64,000 nt of DNA from an uncultured Candidatus Actinomarina sp. (lineage in GTDB: Bacteria > Actinomycetota > Acidimicrobiia > Actinomarinales > Actinomarinaceae). Position 1 is the first letter of the stretch. Each line of letters starts with the position of its first letter. This document shows positions 1 through 10,332 of this stretch, piece after piece. Under the pieces are notes generated by a model. It had not been told where the DNA came from. It did no database searches and was given only the letters and a program-made list of their open reading frames with translations. The stretch lies in NCBI GenBank assembly GCA_902571385.1, contig CACGBK010000001.1, forward strand, positions 177,472 to 241,471, given 5' to 3'. A program made the position numbers and the translations under genes.

Positions 1-749
1 TTTTTGAAATTGGAAAAATATTTAGAAATGAAGGAATTGATCAAACCCATCAACCTGAATTTACAATGTTAGAAAGCTATCAAGCTTATGCAGATATGAA
101 CATTGTTATGGATATGGTTGAAGATATGTGTAATTATGTTTTTGATAATTTAGAAATTGATAAAAAATTAGAATTTAACGGTGAAGAAGCATCTTTTTCG
201 GGACCATGGAAAAGAGTTAGCATGTATGATCTAGTTTCAGAAAAATTTGGTATTAAGATAAATTTTAATTCAAAATTCGAAGATTTAAGCTCTAAATTAA
301 CTAATCAGAATATTGATTTTGAGGCAAAAACGGTTGGCCTTTTAGTGTTTGAATTATTTGAGAATTTTATTGAAAAAGAAATTAAAGATCCAACTTTTGT
401 TATAGATTATCCGGTTGAAGTCTCACCATTTGCGAGAGAGAAGAAAGATCAACAAGGTGTTACCGATAGATTTGAGCTATTTGCTTTTGGAAGTGAACTT
501 GCCAATGGATTTTCTGAATTAATTGATCCAGAAGATCAATCTTTCAGACTGAAAGAACAAGCTATCAAAAAAAGTGCTGGAGACGAGGAGGCTCACGTAG
601 AAGATGAAGATTATGTTGAGGCTTTACAGTATGGTCTTCCTCCAACGGGAGGCTTAGGTTTCGGAATAGATAGATTTGTTATGATGCTGGTTGGAAAACC
701 ATCAATAAGAGAAGTTATAACTTTTACCCCTTTAAAACCAGAAAATTAG
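1..749 (+). CDS. lysS: Lysyl-tRNA synthetase, class II (3' part; start outside window)
   Basis: Charges tRNA-Lys with lysine in the cytoplasm. The reading frame is open from base 3 and begins inside class II motif 2 ([11 protein letters not shown], then HQPEFTMLE), so the N-terminal anticodon-binding domain and motif 1 lie upstream of the window. Motif 3 is near the end ([13 protein letters not shown]), followed by the usual short tail with [12 protein letters not shown]. The gene converges with the polyprenyl synthase gene and the two stop regions overlap by 4 bases. The pattern fits bacterial LysS better than the AspRS/AsnRS relatives because of the HQPEFTMLE and SIREVITF segments. Confidence 0.93.
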   Translation, partial: FEIGKIFRNEGIDQTHQPEFTMLESYQAYADMNIVMDMVEDMCNYVFDNLEIDKKLEFNGEEASFSGPWKRVSMYDLVSEKFGIKINFNSKFEDLSSKLTNQNIDFEAKTVGLLVFELFENFIEKEIKDPTFVIDYPVEVSPFAREKKDQQGVTDRFELFAFGSELANGFSELIDPEDQSFRLKEQAIKKSAGDEEAHVEDEDYVEALQYGLPPTGGLGFGIDRFVMMLVGKPSIREVITFTPLKPEN

Positions 750-1723
750 TTACTTCTTTCAATTAGATACGTGTTAATGTCTAGAAGAATGTTTCGGACT
801 GTTTTATTATCAATTTCTTTCGCTGCACTTTCACTTTTTTCCAAGTGAGTTTTTAAAAATAATTTAGATTCAGAAATTATTTCATCATTATTAAATTCAT
901 TAATTACTTCATTAACGCCAACTTTATTTTCAGAAATATCTGACAATATTTTATTTATTTTTTCCGGATATTTTTCTAGTGCAATTAAAACAGGTAAAGT
1001 ATAAGTTCCTTCAATTATGTCATTACCCGAAGGCTTGCCTAGGGTTTTTTCATCAGAAATCAAATCTAAAATGTCATCAGTAATTTGGAAAATGATTCCG
1101 CTATGCCATGCCCATTTACTAATTGAATTTATGGTCCCTTGTTTGCAGCCTGATGCGATTGCTCCTAATTTTGCGCTAGTTTTTATTAGACTTGCAGTTT
1201 TTCCTTCGATAATTTTTAAATAGTCATCTGTTCCATGATTTGTATCAAATGAAAACTGAACTTCTTTTGTTTGCCCTTCTACAAGCTGCGCATAAGTTGA
1301 AGCAAGCAACTTTACAGACTCGAGACCTAGTGATTCCGCAGCTAATTCTGAAGATCTTGCTAATAGATAGTCTCCAGCCAAAATAGATAAAGTAGAGCTC
1401 CATTTTTTATTTGTGCTTTCAACACCCCTTCTAGTTGTAGCATCATCAATGACATCATCATGGTATAAGCTACCTAAATGTATCAACTCAACGGAAACGC
1501 CAGCATCGATTACTTTTTCTTTACTCCCATCACCTAATTCACCAGCCAGCAAGGAAATTAATGGTCTAAATCTTTTTCCTCCAGCTGAAATTAGATACTG
1601 TGAAATTTCAGTCAGATAAGCATCAGAAGAACTACTGACCTCGATCAATCTTTTTTCAAGTTCTTTCAAGTTTTCCCAAATGCTTGGTATAGGGATTATA
1701 TTTTCAAGTTCTTTTGAGTCCAT
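746..1723 (-). CDS. Polyprenyl diphosphate synthase (long-chain trans-isoprenyl transferase)
   Basis: Condenses isopentenyl diphosphate onto allylic diphosphates to make a prenyl chain. Visible motifs are GGKRFRP (about residues 48-54), the first Asp-rich motif DDVIDD (89-94) followed by RRG, and the second Asp-rich motif in QITDDILDL with downstream GKPSGND. The 325-residue length and the motif context match the heptaprenyl/octaprenyl synthase branch that usually makes the menaquinone side chain. Chain length cannot be read with confidence, and a geranylgeranyl role (carotenoid or retinal supply) is not excluded. It stands alone between convergent lysS and divergent clpC. Confidence 0.88.
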   Translation of the reverse strand: MDSKELENIIPIPSIWENLKELEKRLIEVSSSSDAYLTEISQYLISAGGKRFRPLISLLAGELGDGSKEKVIDAGVSVELIHLGSLYHDDVIDDATTRRGVESTNKKWSSTLSILAGDYLLARSSELAAESLGLESVKLLASTYAQLVEGQTKEVQFSFDTNHGTDDYLKIIEGKTASLIKTSAKLGAIASGCKQGTINSISKWAWHSGIIFQITDDILDLISDEKTLGKPSGNDIIEGTYTLPVLIALEKYPEKINKILSDISENKVGVNEVINEFNNDEIISESKLFLKTHLEKSESAAKEIDNKTVRNILLDINTYLIERSN

Positions 1724-1802
1724 AACTAGAGAATAAGATGATTTTACAAATAGTTGTAATTTTCATTTAGATGTATAAACAGAGACTTATTAATATGTAC
1801 TT

Positions 1803-4283
1803 ATGTTTGAAAGATTTACAGATAGAGCTCGAAGAGTTGTTGTTCTCGCCCAGGAAGAAGCAAGAAGACTAAACCATAATTACATTGGTACAGAGCATAT
1901 ATTACTTGGCCTAATTCAAGAAGGCGAAGGGCATGCAGCAAAAGCTATTGAAGAATTAAATATCAATATTGATAGCGTCAGGTCTGAAGTCGTAGAAATA
2001 ATTGGTGAAGGTCAACAATCACCAAGTGGTCATATCCCATTCACACCAAGAGCAAAAAAAGTTTTAGAATTATCTTTAAGAGAGGCACTTCAGCTAGGAC
2101 ATAATTACATTGGAACAGAACACATTCTCCTTGGCCTAATAAGAGAAGGAGAAGGCGTTGCAGCTCAAGTTCTAAAAAAATTAGGAGCTGAATTATCACA
2201 GGTTCGACAAACAGTCATAAAGCTCATTTCTAATTCTGGCGAAGGCAAAAAAGCACAGGCAGCATCAACCGGTGGAAGAGAAAGGCCAGGATCAGGTACA
2301 GGATCTGCAATACTTGATCAATTTGGAAGAAATTTAACAAGGATGGCCAAAGAAGGAAAGCTTGACCCAGTTATTGGTAGAACAACAGAAATTGAAAGAG
2401 TAATGCAAATTTTATCAAGAAGAACAAAGAATAACCCTGTTCTTATTGGTGAACCAGGAGTAGGTAAAACAGCAATTGTAGAAGGCTTAGCCCAAAAAAT
2501 TATTTCTGGAGATGTTCCGTCAACACTTCAAGGAAAACAAATCTATACTTTAGATCTCTCAGCACTTGTTGCGGGGTCAAGATATCGTGGAGACTTCGAA
2601 GAAAGACTTAAAAAAGTTCTTAAAGAAATAAAAACAAGAGGGGACATAGTTCTTTTTATTGACGAAATTCATACATTAGTAGGAGCAGGTGCTGCTGAAG
2701 GGGCAATTGACGCTGCTTCGATACTTAAACCTATGCTCGCACGAGGAGAATTACAAACAGTTGGTGCAACAACACTCGAAGAATTTAGAAAACACTTTGA
2801 GAAAGACGCTGCTCTTGAAAGAAGGTTCCAATCTGTAAAAGTTGACGAACCAAATCTATCTGATGCTATTGAAATACTCGATGGTCTTAAAGACAGATAT
2901 GAGATTCATCACGGAGTACGATTTACTGACCAAGCAATTGCTTCGGCTGTAAATATGGCGGATAGATATATTTCAGATCGATTTCTTCCAGACAAAGCAA
3001 TCGATCTAATTGATGAAGCTGGAAGCCGAATGAGAGTTTACAAAAAGCCTTTAGATGCTGAAAAACAAGAGATTTCTGACAAATTAAAAAATCTCAGAGA
3101 GCAAAAGATTGATGCAGTTCAATCACAATTGTTCGAAAAAGCAGGCCAAATCAGAGATCAAGAAAAAATATTGCTTGATGAAATTGACTCCATTGAAGGT
3201 TCTAGCTCATCAGATATTGAGTTAGTTATTGACGAAGAAGAAATTGCAGAAGTGTTAGCTCAATGGACTGGCATTCCAGTACACAGATTAACTCAAGAAG
3301 AGACAGCAAGACTTCTTGAAATGGAAAATGAACTTCATAAGAGAATTGTTGGCCAACATGAAGCTATAACAGCAGTTTCAAAAGCTATAAGAAGAACGAG
3401 ATCTGGACTAAAAGATCCAAAAAGGCCGTCCGGATCATTTATATTCTTAGGCCCATCAGGTGTTGGTAAAACAGAAACAGCAAAGTCTCTAGCCGAGTTT
3501 TTATTTGGAGATGAAGATTCATTAATTCAAATTGATATGTCCGAATATATGGAAAAACATACAGTTAGTAGATTGATTGGTTCACCTCCGGGATATGTTG
3601 GATACGATGAAGGCGGACAATTGACTGAAGCTGTAAGAAGAAAGCCCTTTAGTGTTGTTTTGCTTGATGAAGTAGAAAAAGCTCATCCAGATGTTTTCAA
3701 TACGTTGTTACAAATTTTGGAAGATGGAAGACTGACAGATGCACAAGGTAGAACTGTAGACTTCAAAAATACAGTAATAATTATGACAAGCAACCTAGGA
3801 ACAAAAGATCTTTCTAAAAACATTGGATTTAGTAATTTATCTGACACTGGTTCATATGAAAAAATGAAAGCAAAAGTTAACGAAGAACTTAAAAGGTATT
3901 TTAAACCAGAGTTTCTAAATAGAATTGATGAAACAATTGTTTTCCATGAATTAACACTTGATGAAGTTAAAGAAATTGTTGACTTGATGCTTGATAGGGT
4001 ACATAAGCAATTAAAAAATTCTGATTTAGAGATTGTTTTATCTGATGAATCAAAAGAGTATCTTGCAACAGAAGGATATAACAAAGAATTTGGAGCAAGA
4101 CCACTTAGAAGATCAATTCAAAGACTCCTAGAAGATCCATTATCTGAAGAACTTTTAAAAGGAAAATACAAGGCTGGTTCAACAATAATTGTCTCCTTAA
4201 ACGAAAAAGAAGGCAAGCTAGATTTTGAATCAGTAGAAGCTCCTAATGAGCCCGAAGTAGACTTTGCTGATTCAGATTCTTAA
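1803..4283 (+). CDS. clpC: ATP-dependent Clp protease ATP-binding subunit ClpC
   Basis: AAA+ unfoldase that feeds substrates to ClpP. There are two Clp N repeats (about residues 5-65 and 80-145, each with [13 protein letters not shown]), a first AAA module with Walker A GEPGVGKT (216-223) and Walker B LFIDEIH, a middle UVR-like coiled segment near residues 430-465, and a second AAA module with Walker A GPSGVGKT (about 550-557) and sensor/arginine region [19 protein letters not shown] near the end. At 826 residues it is full length. The acidic C-terminal tail resembles actinobacterial ClpC1. The ATG start is at the usual position for the family ([13 protein letters not shown]). Confidence 0.97.
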   Translation: MFERFTDRARRVVVLAQEEARRLNHNYIGTEHILLGLIQEGEGHAAKAIEELNINIDSVRSEVVEIIGEGQQSPSGHIPFTPRAKKVLELSLREALQLGHNYIGTEHILLGLIREGEGVAAQVLKKLGAELSQVRQTVIKLISNSGEGKKAQAASTGGRERPGSGTGSAILDQFGRNLTRMAKEGKLDPVIGRTTEIERVMQILSRRTKNNPVLIGEPGVGKTAIVEGLAQKIISGDVPSTLQGKQIYTLDLSALVAGSRYRGDFEERLKKVLKEIKTRGDIVLFIDEIHTLVGAGAAEGAIDAASILKPMLARGELQTVGATTLEEFRKHFEKDAALERRFQSVKVDEPNLSDAIEILDGLKDRYEIHHGVRFTDQAIASAVNMADRYISDRFLPDKAIDLIDEAGSRMRVYKKPLDAEKQEISDKLKNLREQKIDAVQSQLFEKAGQIRDQEKILLDEIDSIEGSSSSDIELVIDEEEIAEVLAQWTGIPVHRLTQEETARLLEMENELHKRIVGQHEAITAVSKAIRRTRSGLKDPKRPSGSFIFLGPSGVGKTETAKSLAEFLFGDEDSLIQIDMSEYMEKHTVSRLIGSPPGYVGYDEGGQLTEAVRRKPFSVVLLDEVEKAHPDVFNTLLQILEDGRLTDAQGRTVDFKNTVIIMTSNLGTKDLSKNIGFSNLSDTGSYEKMKAKVNEELKRYFKPEFLNRIDETIVFHELTLDEVKEIVDLMLDRVHKQLKNSDLEIVLSDESKEYLATEGYNKEFGARPLRRSIQRLLEDPLSEELLKGKYKAGSTIIVSLNEKEGKLDFESVEAPNEPEVDFADSDS

Positions 4284-4356
4284 AAAAAATTGTCAACTCG
4301 TAATAAAAAATTAACTTCTATCAAAAGATAATATATTTAAAATTGCTACTATAAAT

Positions 4357-4400
4357 TCCAACAGGGATTTAAAGGTATTTTATACCTACAACTAGTTGGA
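4357..4400 (+). promoter_or_regulatory. Possible structured 5' leader before the BMP-family lipoprotein gene
   Basis: Seen directly: an outer inverted repeat TCCAAC (4357-4362) with GTTGGA (4395-4400) encloses a perfect 6-bp hairpin AGGTAT-TTT-ATACCT (4373-4387). The outer 3' arm ends one base before the ribosome-binding AAGGAG at 4402-4407. Such nesting could form a leader that affects translation of the importer gene. I do not recognise a known riboswitch class, and AT-rich DNA gives short repeats by chance, so confidence is low. Confidence 0.25.
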
Positions 4401-4412
4401 CAAGGAGTAAAC

Positions 4413-5534
4413 GTGACTCGAATGAAGTCAAAATGGCTGATACTTTTTATTGTATTTGGCCTTATATTAACTGCTTGTGGAGGCGGAAGTGATGATGCAG
4501 CTGAAGAAGAGGTTGTAACAGAAGAAACAGCAGAAGAGCTAGATTCACCTGCAACAACTGCAGCAGCAGCTGAACCAGTAGCCGACCCCCCAAGCATTTG
4601 TCTTGTATTAGACATTGGTGGTCTTGGAGATCTATCATTTAATGATTTAGCATATTCAGGATATCAAAAAGCTATTGAAGACTTTGGAATGGTTGGTACT
4701 TTCCTAGAACCTGACGGTGGTGGAGAAAATAGAGGCGAACTTCTAGAACTTTGTGCAGAAGCTGGAAACGATTTGATTATCGGTAATGGTTTCCTTTTTG
4801 ATGGAGCAATGAATGAAGTAGCACCTAACTATCCAGATATTAACTTTGCAATCACTGACGGTGTTGCAGAGCCAAGTAACGTTAGAGGAATGTTATTCAA
4901 GCATGCCGAAGGATCTTACCTTGCAGGTATTGCAGCAGCACTAAAAACAAAAACTAACAATGTTGGTTTTATAGGTGGAGTAGACTTTCCACTAATTCAT
5001 GAATTTGAGCAAGGTTTTCTTGCTGGTGTAGCTGAAATAAATCCTGACATTGTAGTTCAAATAGGATATGCAAGTGTTCCTCCAGATTTTTCTGGATTCA
5101 ATGATCCTGTAAAAGGAAAAGAAATTGCCCTTGCACAGTATGAAGCTGGCGCAGATATTATTTATCATGCTGCTGGTGGAACAGGAACAGGAATGTTCGA
5201 AGCAGCAAAAGAAGTATCTGAAGCAACTGGATCGAAAGTATGGGGAATTGGTGTAGACTTTGACCAATATTACCAAGTTGGTACTCCATTACCAGACTTA
5301 CAAGAATACATCTTATCTTCTATGGTTAAAGCAGCTGACGTTTCAATCTACAATGCGGCAAAAGCTACAGTAGAAGGAACATTTAGTGGTGGTGCTTCAG
5401 TTGATGACTTATCAACTGGCGGAGTGTATTTATCTTTTTCAGGTGGATATATCGACGACATTAAAGACACCATTGAAGAATATCAAGCAAAAATTATAAG
5501 TGGAGAGATTGTACCTCCATCTGTTAGACCATAA
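4413..5534 (+). CDS. BMP-family substrate-binding lipoprotein of a nucleoside-type ABC importer
   Basis: Captures substrate outside the membrane for the ABC importer encoded downstream. The GTG start at 4413 has AAGGAG 5 bases upstream. There is a lipoprotein signal with the modified cysteine at residue 22 (LILTAC), then an acidic Thr/Ala-rich linker, then a BMP/PnrA-like fold starting at about residue 60 with DIGGLGDLSFNDLAYSG, typical of the family (purine nucleosides in characterised members). It is followed by a strong hairpin and then by one fused ATPase and two permeases, the standard order for this importer class. The exact ligand (nucleoside or other) is inferred from family only. Confidence 0.9.
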   Translation: MTRMKSKWLILFIVFGLILTACGGGSDDAAEEEVVTEETAEELDSPATTAAAAEPVADPPSICLVLDIGGLGDLSFNDLAYSGYQKAIEDFGMVGTFLEPDGGGENRGELLELCAEAGNDLIIGNGFLFDGAMNEVAPNYPDINFAITDGVAEPSNVRGMLFKHAEGSYLAGIAAALKTKTNNVGFIGGVDFPLIHEFEQGFLAGVAEINPDIVVQIGYASVPPDFSGFNDPVKGKEIALAQYEAGADIIYHAAGGTGTGMFEAAKEVSEATGSKVWGIGVDFDQYYQVGTPLPDLQEYILSSMVKAADVSIYNAAKATVEGTFSGGASVDDLSTGGVYLSFSGGYIDDIKDTIEEYQAKIISGEIVPPSVRP

Positions 5535-5551
5535 AAGAGTCTAAGAATTTT

Positions 5552-5590
5552 ATATTCGTTCCAGAGGAAACTCTGGAACGAATATTTTTC
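5552..5590 (+). terminator. Intrinsic terminator / attenuator inside the BMP importer operon
   Basis: A perfect 15-bp stem (5552-5566 pairing with 5571-5585) is closed by a GAAA tetraloop and followed by a T run. It lies between the binding-protein gene and the ATPase gene, so it likely makes the binding protein more abundant than the membrane parts by partial termination or by protecting the upstream mRNA 3' end. Confidence 0.85.
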
Positions 5591-5598
5591 TAACTATT

Positions 5599-7110
5599 AT
5601 GAATACTGCAATAAAAACTCTCAATATTTCAAAGTCTTACCCTGGTGTTCAAGCTAACTCAAATGTATCTGTTCAAATACAAGAGAGCACTATACATGCA
5701 ATAGTTGGTGAAAATGGGGCTGGCAAATCTACATTAATGAAAATTCTTTACGGCATGACAAAACCTGATGAAGGTGAAATTGAAATATTTGATCAAAATG
5801 CAAGCATGTCATCACCAAAAGATGCTATAAATTTTGGAATTGGAATGGTTCATCAGCATTTCATGTTAGCAAAGAATCTTACGGTGCTTGAAAATGTAAT
5901 TCTAGGAATTGATAGGCCTTCATTTAAGAACTTAGGTCTTAAAAAATACAAAAAATTAATTGAAGAAGTAATGAGCTTATATTCTTTAGATATAGATTTA
6001 GATATGTTTGTAGAGGAATTAAGCGTAGGTGAAAAACAGAGAGTTGAGATAATAAAAGTTTTATTCAGAGGCGCAAAAATACTAATACTTGATGAACCAA
6101 CAGCGGTTTTGGTTCCACAAGAAGTAAAAGAACTATTTAATAATCTGAATAACTTAAAACAAAATGGTGTAACTATTATTTTCATATCTCATAAACTTGA
6201 CGAAGTTATTGAAATCGCTGACGATATAAGTGTTATGAGAGGAGGTAAGCTAATTGATACAGTCAAGAATGAAAATGTAAGTAAAACAGAAGTGGCTGAG
6301 ATGATGATTGGAAAAAGCTTACCAATTCCACCTCCTAGAAGTACAGAAACAAAACAAAACAAAATACTAGATTTAAAAAATATTACTTCAAAGACTGTTG
6401 ATGGAAGAAAATTTTTCACAGATGTTTCCTTCAATGTTTTTGGATCTGAAATATTAGGCATAGCTGGCGTTGAAGGTAATGGACAAAAAGAAGTTATTGA
6501 ATCAATTATTGGTATTGACAACATTGAATCTGGAGAAATTTATTTTAATGGTGAAAAAATTAATGATAAAACTACCAGAGAAAGATTAGATTCTGGAATC
6601 AGTTTTATTCCAGAAGATAGGCAACTTCAAGCCATGATAATGGACATGAACTTGACAAATAATGTAATAATAGGAAGACAAAATATCAAAAAGTATAAAT
6701 CAAAATTTGCAACTGTTAAAACAAAAAATGCAATTAATGAATCTGAAAATATAATTTCATTATTCGACGTTAAGACTCCTGGAACAAACACATTAGCTAC
6801 AGCTCTTTCAGGAGGTAATCAACAAAAATTCGTTGTAGGTCGTGAATTAGAAGATGACCCTTCATTATTAATAGCTTCTCAGCCGACTAGAGGAATAGAT
6901 ATTGGCGCTCAAGCATTAATTTGGGAAAAACTGAGGGAAAGTAGAGATAATGGATTAGGAGTCTTATTAATATCAGCAGACCTTGAAGAATTAATTGGAC
7001 TATCAGATCGAATAGTTGTATTTTATCAAGGCTCACTAGTAACAGAGCTAAGCTCTGACAACGTTTCTCCAGAAGATCTTGGAGGTTATATGACTGGATT
7101 AAAAAAATGA
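5599..7110 (+). CDS. Nucleoside/simple-sugar-type ABC importer ATPase with two fused nucleotide-binding domains
   Basis: Powers uptake by the adjacent permeases. The N-terminal domain has Walker A GENGAGKST (about 37-45), signature LSVGEKQRVEI and Walker B LILDEPTA. The C-terminal domain has a degenerate Walker A (GVEGNGQKE), signature LSGGNQQKFVVGREL and Walker B LLIASQPTRG. This asymmetry is normal for BMP-associated (YufO/NupB-like) and RbsA-like ATPases. At 503 residues it is full length. The stop overlaps the next permease gene by 4 bases, which suggests translational coupling. Confidence 0.93.
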   Translation: MNTAIKTLNISKSYPGVQANSNVSVQIQESTIHAIVGENGAGKSTLMKILYGMTKPDEGEIEIFDQNASMSSPKDAINFGIGMVHQHFMLAKNLTVLENVILGIDRPSFKNLGLKKYKKLIEEVMSLYSLDIDLDMFVEELSVGEKQRVEIIKVLFRGAKILILDEPTAVLVPQEVKELFNNLNNLKQNGVTIIFISHKLDEVIEIADDISVMRGGKLIDTVKNENVSKTEVAEMMIGKSLPIPPPRSTETKQNKILDLKNITSKTVDGRKFFTDVSFNVFGSEILGIAGVEGNGQKEVIESIIGIDNIESGEIYFNGEKINDKTTRERLDSGISFIPEDRQLQAMIMDMNLTNNVIIGRQNIKKYKSKFATVKTKNAINESENIISLFDVKTPGTNTLATALSGGNQQKFVVGRELEDDPSLLIASQPTRGIDIGAQALIWEKLRESRDNGLGVLLISADLEELIGLSDRIVVFYQGSLVTELSSDNVSPEDLGGYMTGLKK

Positions 7111-8186
7111 AGCTCAGGTTAAGAATTGCAAGTTTTTCAGCTCCAATAATTGCACTTTCCATAGCTTTTGGTTTGAGTTCATTAATTTTGTTATTCATTG
7201 GTAAGGATCCAATTGAAACTTTTAGAATAATGTTTGAGTATGGAATTAAAGGAAAATCTATAGTTTCAATAATCAATAGATCTATACCTTTGTACATATC
7301 TGCAATTGCAGTTGCTGTTGGATTTAAAATGGGACTGTTTAACATTGGTGTAGAAGGCCAATATTTAGTAGCTTCATTGATAGCAGCTTTTATTGGATCG
7401 CAATTTAGTATCATTACACCAATTCATATACTATTTATTATTATTATCGCTATTGCATGTTCTGCAATGTGGGCAGCGATTGCAGGTTATTTAAAAGTCA
7501 AAAAGGGCATTCATGAAGTAATTTCAACAATAATGCTTAATTACATTGGCACTGGTTTAATTGCTTATGGGCTTACAAATGTATTTGATGAAGCAGGGTC
7601 TGATTATGAATTACCAAGAACCCCAGAATTACCAGAAAGTGGGCAAATGCCAGCACTTAATAACTTATTTAGACTTGATGACCTTCAAGATTTACACGGT
7701 TTTCTTTTTGTGGCCATTGCTGCAGGAATTTTTTATTATTGGTTGGTTTGGAAAACAACATTAGGCTTTGATTTAAGAATTACAGGTGCAAATCCTGTTG
7801 CTGCAAAGTTTAGTGGAATAAACCCAAATAGATTGATAATTGTAGCCATGGTCACATCAGGAGGATTTGCGGGACTAGTAGGTTTGGGTCCCTTATTGGG
7901 ATATTTTCATAGATTTACGATAGATTTTCCAACAGGTTTAGGATTTGCTGGAATTGCTGTTGCATTATTGGGAAGAAATCATCCATTTGGTATGGGAATA
8001 GGTGCTTTATTATTTGCATTTTTAGAAAGATCATCACAAATTTTAGATTTAAATGATGTTCCGAAAGAAATAGAGAGAATGCTCCAAGCATTCATCCTAT
8101 TAATTGTTGTTGTTTTTTATGAGATAATTAGACGTTTTATTGTTAAGCAACAAGTAAAAGATGCCTCAAAGAAAGTTGAAACATGA
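7107..8186 (+). CDS. ABC importer permease, BMP/nucleoside type, subunit 1
   Basis: Integral membrane permease of the BPD_transp_2 family. It has many hydrophobic segments and the family motif FNIGVEGQYLVAS near residue 75, followed by helices and AAIAGYLKVKKGIHEVISTIMLNYI. It overlaps the ATPase gene upstream and the second permease gene downstream by 4 bases each. It should form a heterodimer with the next gene product. The specificity is inferred only from the neighbouring BMP-type binding protein. Confidence 0.9.
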   Translation: MKLRLRIASFSAPIIALSIAFGLSSLILLFIGKDPIETFRIMFEYGIKGKSIVSIINRSIPLYISAIAVAVGFKMGLFNIGVEGQYLVASLIAAFIGSQFSIITPIHILFIIIIAIACSAMWAAIAGYLKVKKGIHEVISTIMLNYIGTGLIAYGLTNVFDEAGSDYELPRTPELPESGQMPALNNLFRLDDLQDLHGFLFVAIAAGIFYYWLVWKTTLGFDLRITGANPVAAKFSGINPNRLIIVAMVTSGGFAGLVGLGPLLGYFHRFTIDFPTGLGFAGIAVALLGRNHPFGMGIGALLFAFLERSSQILDLNDVPKEIERMLQAFILLIVVVFYEIIRRFIVKQQVKDASKKVET

Positions 8187-9430
8187 TAAAAAATATATAC
8201 AGTTTCATACTTAAAAGATACGTTGTGATTACGCCCTTACTACTTGTTTTGATTGTTGCTCAGAGAGAAGAATACTCACAATTAACTACAAGTGGAACAT
8301 TTGGATCTGCAATAAGACTAGCAATACCTATTATGCTCGCAGGGCTAGGAGGTCTATTTTCTGAAAAAACAGGAGTAGTAAATATAGGTCTCGAGGGAAT
8401 GATGATAATGGGAACATGGTTTGGAGCGTGGGGTGGATTTACATATGGAGCATGGCAAGGTGTGTTTATAGGAATGCTTGGTGGAGCTTTATTTGGTTTC
8501 ATACATGCCATTGCAACTGTTTCGTTTCAAGTTGATCACATTGTTTCAGGTGTTGCAATTAATATTCTTGCTGCTGGTGTAGCAAGGTTTTTAAATGTAA
8601 TTTCTTTTGAGGATATTGCATATGCAAGCTCAACAGCTTCTCCAAGAATTACTGGCGAAATAGGAAAGATGACAGTCCCTTTTCTTGCTGGAGGGCCAAT
8701 AAACGATGAGGAGACTTTTAATTTATTTGGAAACATTGAGAACTTAGATATTTTTCTAATCTCAGATTTTGCTGGGTTTATATTAGGATTTTTGTCAAAT
8801 ATTTCATATTTAACTATTTTTGCGTTAGCAATCGTCCCATTTTCTCTTTTTATTTTATGGCATACTCCTATTGGATTACAAATGAGAAGTGTTGGCGAAT
8901 ACCCTACTGGCAGTGAATCTCTTGGTGTAAATGTTTATCTGATGAAATATATTGGAGTTACTATATCAGGAGCTTTGTCAGGATTGGCCGGAGCCTACCT
9001 TGTAATTGGTGGAACGGGTATATATCTTGAGGGTCAAACAGGAGGTAGAGGATTCATTGGCTTAGCTTCTATGTTGTTTGGTAACTATAAACCTTTTGGT
9101 ATTTTGATGGGGTCAGGTTTGTTTGGATTTGCAGATGCTTTACAGCTTAGATCACCTCAAGCAGTTCACGGTTTATTAATTGTGATTTCTATATTTCTTT
9201 TTGTACTTGTACTCAAAACACTTTTTGAAAAAAAATATACTCAAAGCCTTATATCTTTATTGTTTAGTGGGGCTTTTTTAATTTGGTTTTTAAACTCAAC
9301 AACTATTCCAAATCAATTTGTTTATTTCACACCACACATCACAACCTTGATCGTTTTATCATTTGCAAATCAAAGAATTAAATTACCAGAAAAAATTGGT
9401 GTTCCTTATAAAAAAGGCGAATTAACTTAA
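8183..9430 (+). CDS. ABC importer permease, BMP/nucleoside type, subunit 2
   Basis: Second permease of the same importer. It carries the family motif VVNIGLEGMMIMG after GGLFSEKTG, and the later helix with GTGIYLEGQTGGRGFIGLA that is typical of this subunit. At 415 residues it is longer than the usual ~300; the extra length is mainly hydrophobic helices at the C-terminus (after about residue 335), which I cannot assign. It ends 1 base before the end of a convergent gene, with no obvious terminator between them. Confidence 0.88.
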   Translation: MIKNIYSFILKRYVVITPLLLVLIVAQREEYSQLTTSGTFGSAIRLAIPIMLAGLGGLFSEKTGVVNIGLEGMMIMGTWFGAWGGFTYGAWQGVFIGMLGGALFGFIHAIATVSFQVDHIVSGVAINILAAGVARFLNVISFEDIAYASSTASPRITGEIGKMTVPFLAGGPINDEETFNLFGNIENLDIFLISDFAGFILGFLSNISYLTIFALAIVPFSLFILWHTPIGLQMRSVGEYPTGSESLGVNVYLMKYIGVTISGALSGLAGAYLVIGGTGIYLEGQTGGRGFIGLASMLFGNYKPFGILMGSGLFGFADALQLRSPQAVHGLLIVISIFLFVLVLKTLFEKKYTQSLISLLFSGAFLIWFLNSTTIPNQFVYFTPHITTLIVLSFANQRIKLPEKIGVPYKKGELT

Positions 9431-9431
9431 A

Positions 9432-10247
9432 CTATCTACCTAAAAATGATATTTCTTGAATAGCACATTCCTCGAAAGGCTTTTGACCATTTAACTCTTC
9501 ACCTGGATATGAACTTATTACTTCAATACGAATTTTTGAAGATACAGTATCAAATGAAACCCATTGTTGAGACTGATTATTTTGTAATTCTTTTTCAATA
9601 ATAAAATCTGGATCTTCAGTTGTGATGTTTATATCTCTTACTTTAAAATTTTTGATAAATGTTGTGCTTTTTTCTGGATTTTGAATAATTATAGTATCCC
9701 ATGATATTGGCCTATCAAATTCAAACTCTAGAAAAGCGTCTGCACAGCTCTGCTTAGCATCTTGCCATGTTGATGGGGAATCATCATATAAATTAGTACA
9801 TAAAAAATCATCACTAAAATTACTTGATGAAGAACACGATATAGGTTTAAAAAATTTTAATTTTCCTAAAATTGTTGTACTCGTTGAAGTGATAGTTGTC
9901 TGTTCAATAACAGCTATTTCCTCTAGAACTTCATCAGCAACACGATTATTATAAAAAAAACTAGCTCCAGCTATTAATGGCACAATTAAAGCAAGAAACA
10001 AAACAGCTCTAATTCCAGGGACTTCTTTTCTATTTGGTAGATTAGTTGCTCCATAATTACTTAGAGGTTTAACGGGTAGATCTAGTAATTTTTCAATTCT
10101 CATTCTTTTTGCTTCGGATGTATTTTCAACTGAAATATCCTCAACTACTTCGTCTAGTTTTAATCCAAGCCACTCACCACAACTAGAGCAAAATTCTAAA
10201 TTTATATCTACTGTTGCCTGGCAACCTTTACAAGTAATATTTTCCAA
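9432..10247 (-). CDS. Zinc-ribbon membrane protein with a discoidin-like extracytoplasmic domain
   Basis: Function unknown. Residues 4-25 form a CxxC...CxxC zinc ribbon (CKGCQ, CSSCGEW). A single membrane helix lies at about 78-98 (RAVLFLALIVPLIAGASFFY). The rest is an outside domain of about 140 residues with the look of a galactose-binding/discoidin-like sandwich (TWQDAKQSC, FEFDRPISWDTIIIQNPE) and several cysteines. Actinobacteria encode similar zinc-ribbon-TM-discoidin proteins without assigned roles; a carbohydrate-binding outer domain is an inference. It is convergent with the importer operon and divergent from disA. Confidence 0.65.
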   Translation of the reverse strand: MENITCKGCQATVDINLEFCSSCGEWLGLKLDEVVEDISVENTSEAKRMRIEKLLDLPVKPLSNYGATNLPNRKEVPGIRAVLFLALIVPLIAGASFFYNNRVADEVLEEIAVIEQTTITSTSTTILGKLKFFKPISCSSSSNFSDDFLCTNLYDDSPSTWQDAKQSCADAFLEFEFDRPISWDTIIIQNPEKSTTFIKNFKVRDINITTEDPDFIIEKELQNNQSQQWVSFDTVSSKIRIEVISSYPGEELNGQKPFEECAIQEISFLGR

Positions 10248-10332
10248 TTTTTTCCCTGGTAAGTCGATTAATAATAAAATAATACAGTAACATTCAAATA
10301 ATTAAAATACTCAAATAATAAAACGAGGATTT

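Noticed and set aside
4349..4615. Minus-strand Ser/Ala-rich ORF of 88 codons
   Set aside because: Its low-complexity composition mirrors the acidic/Thr-Ala linker codons of the BMP lipoprotein on the plus strand.
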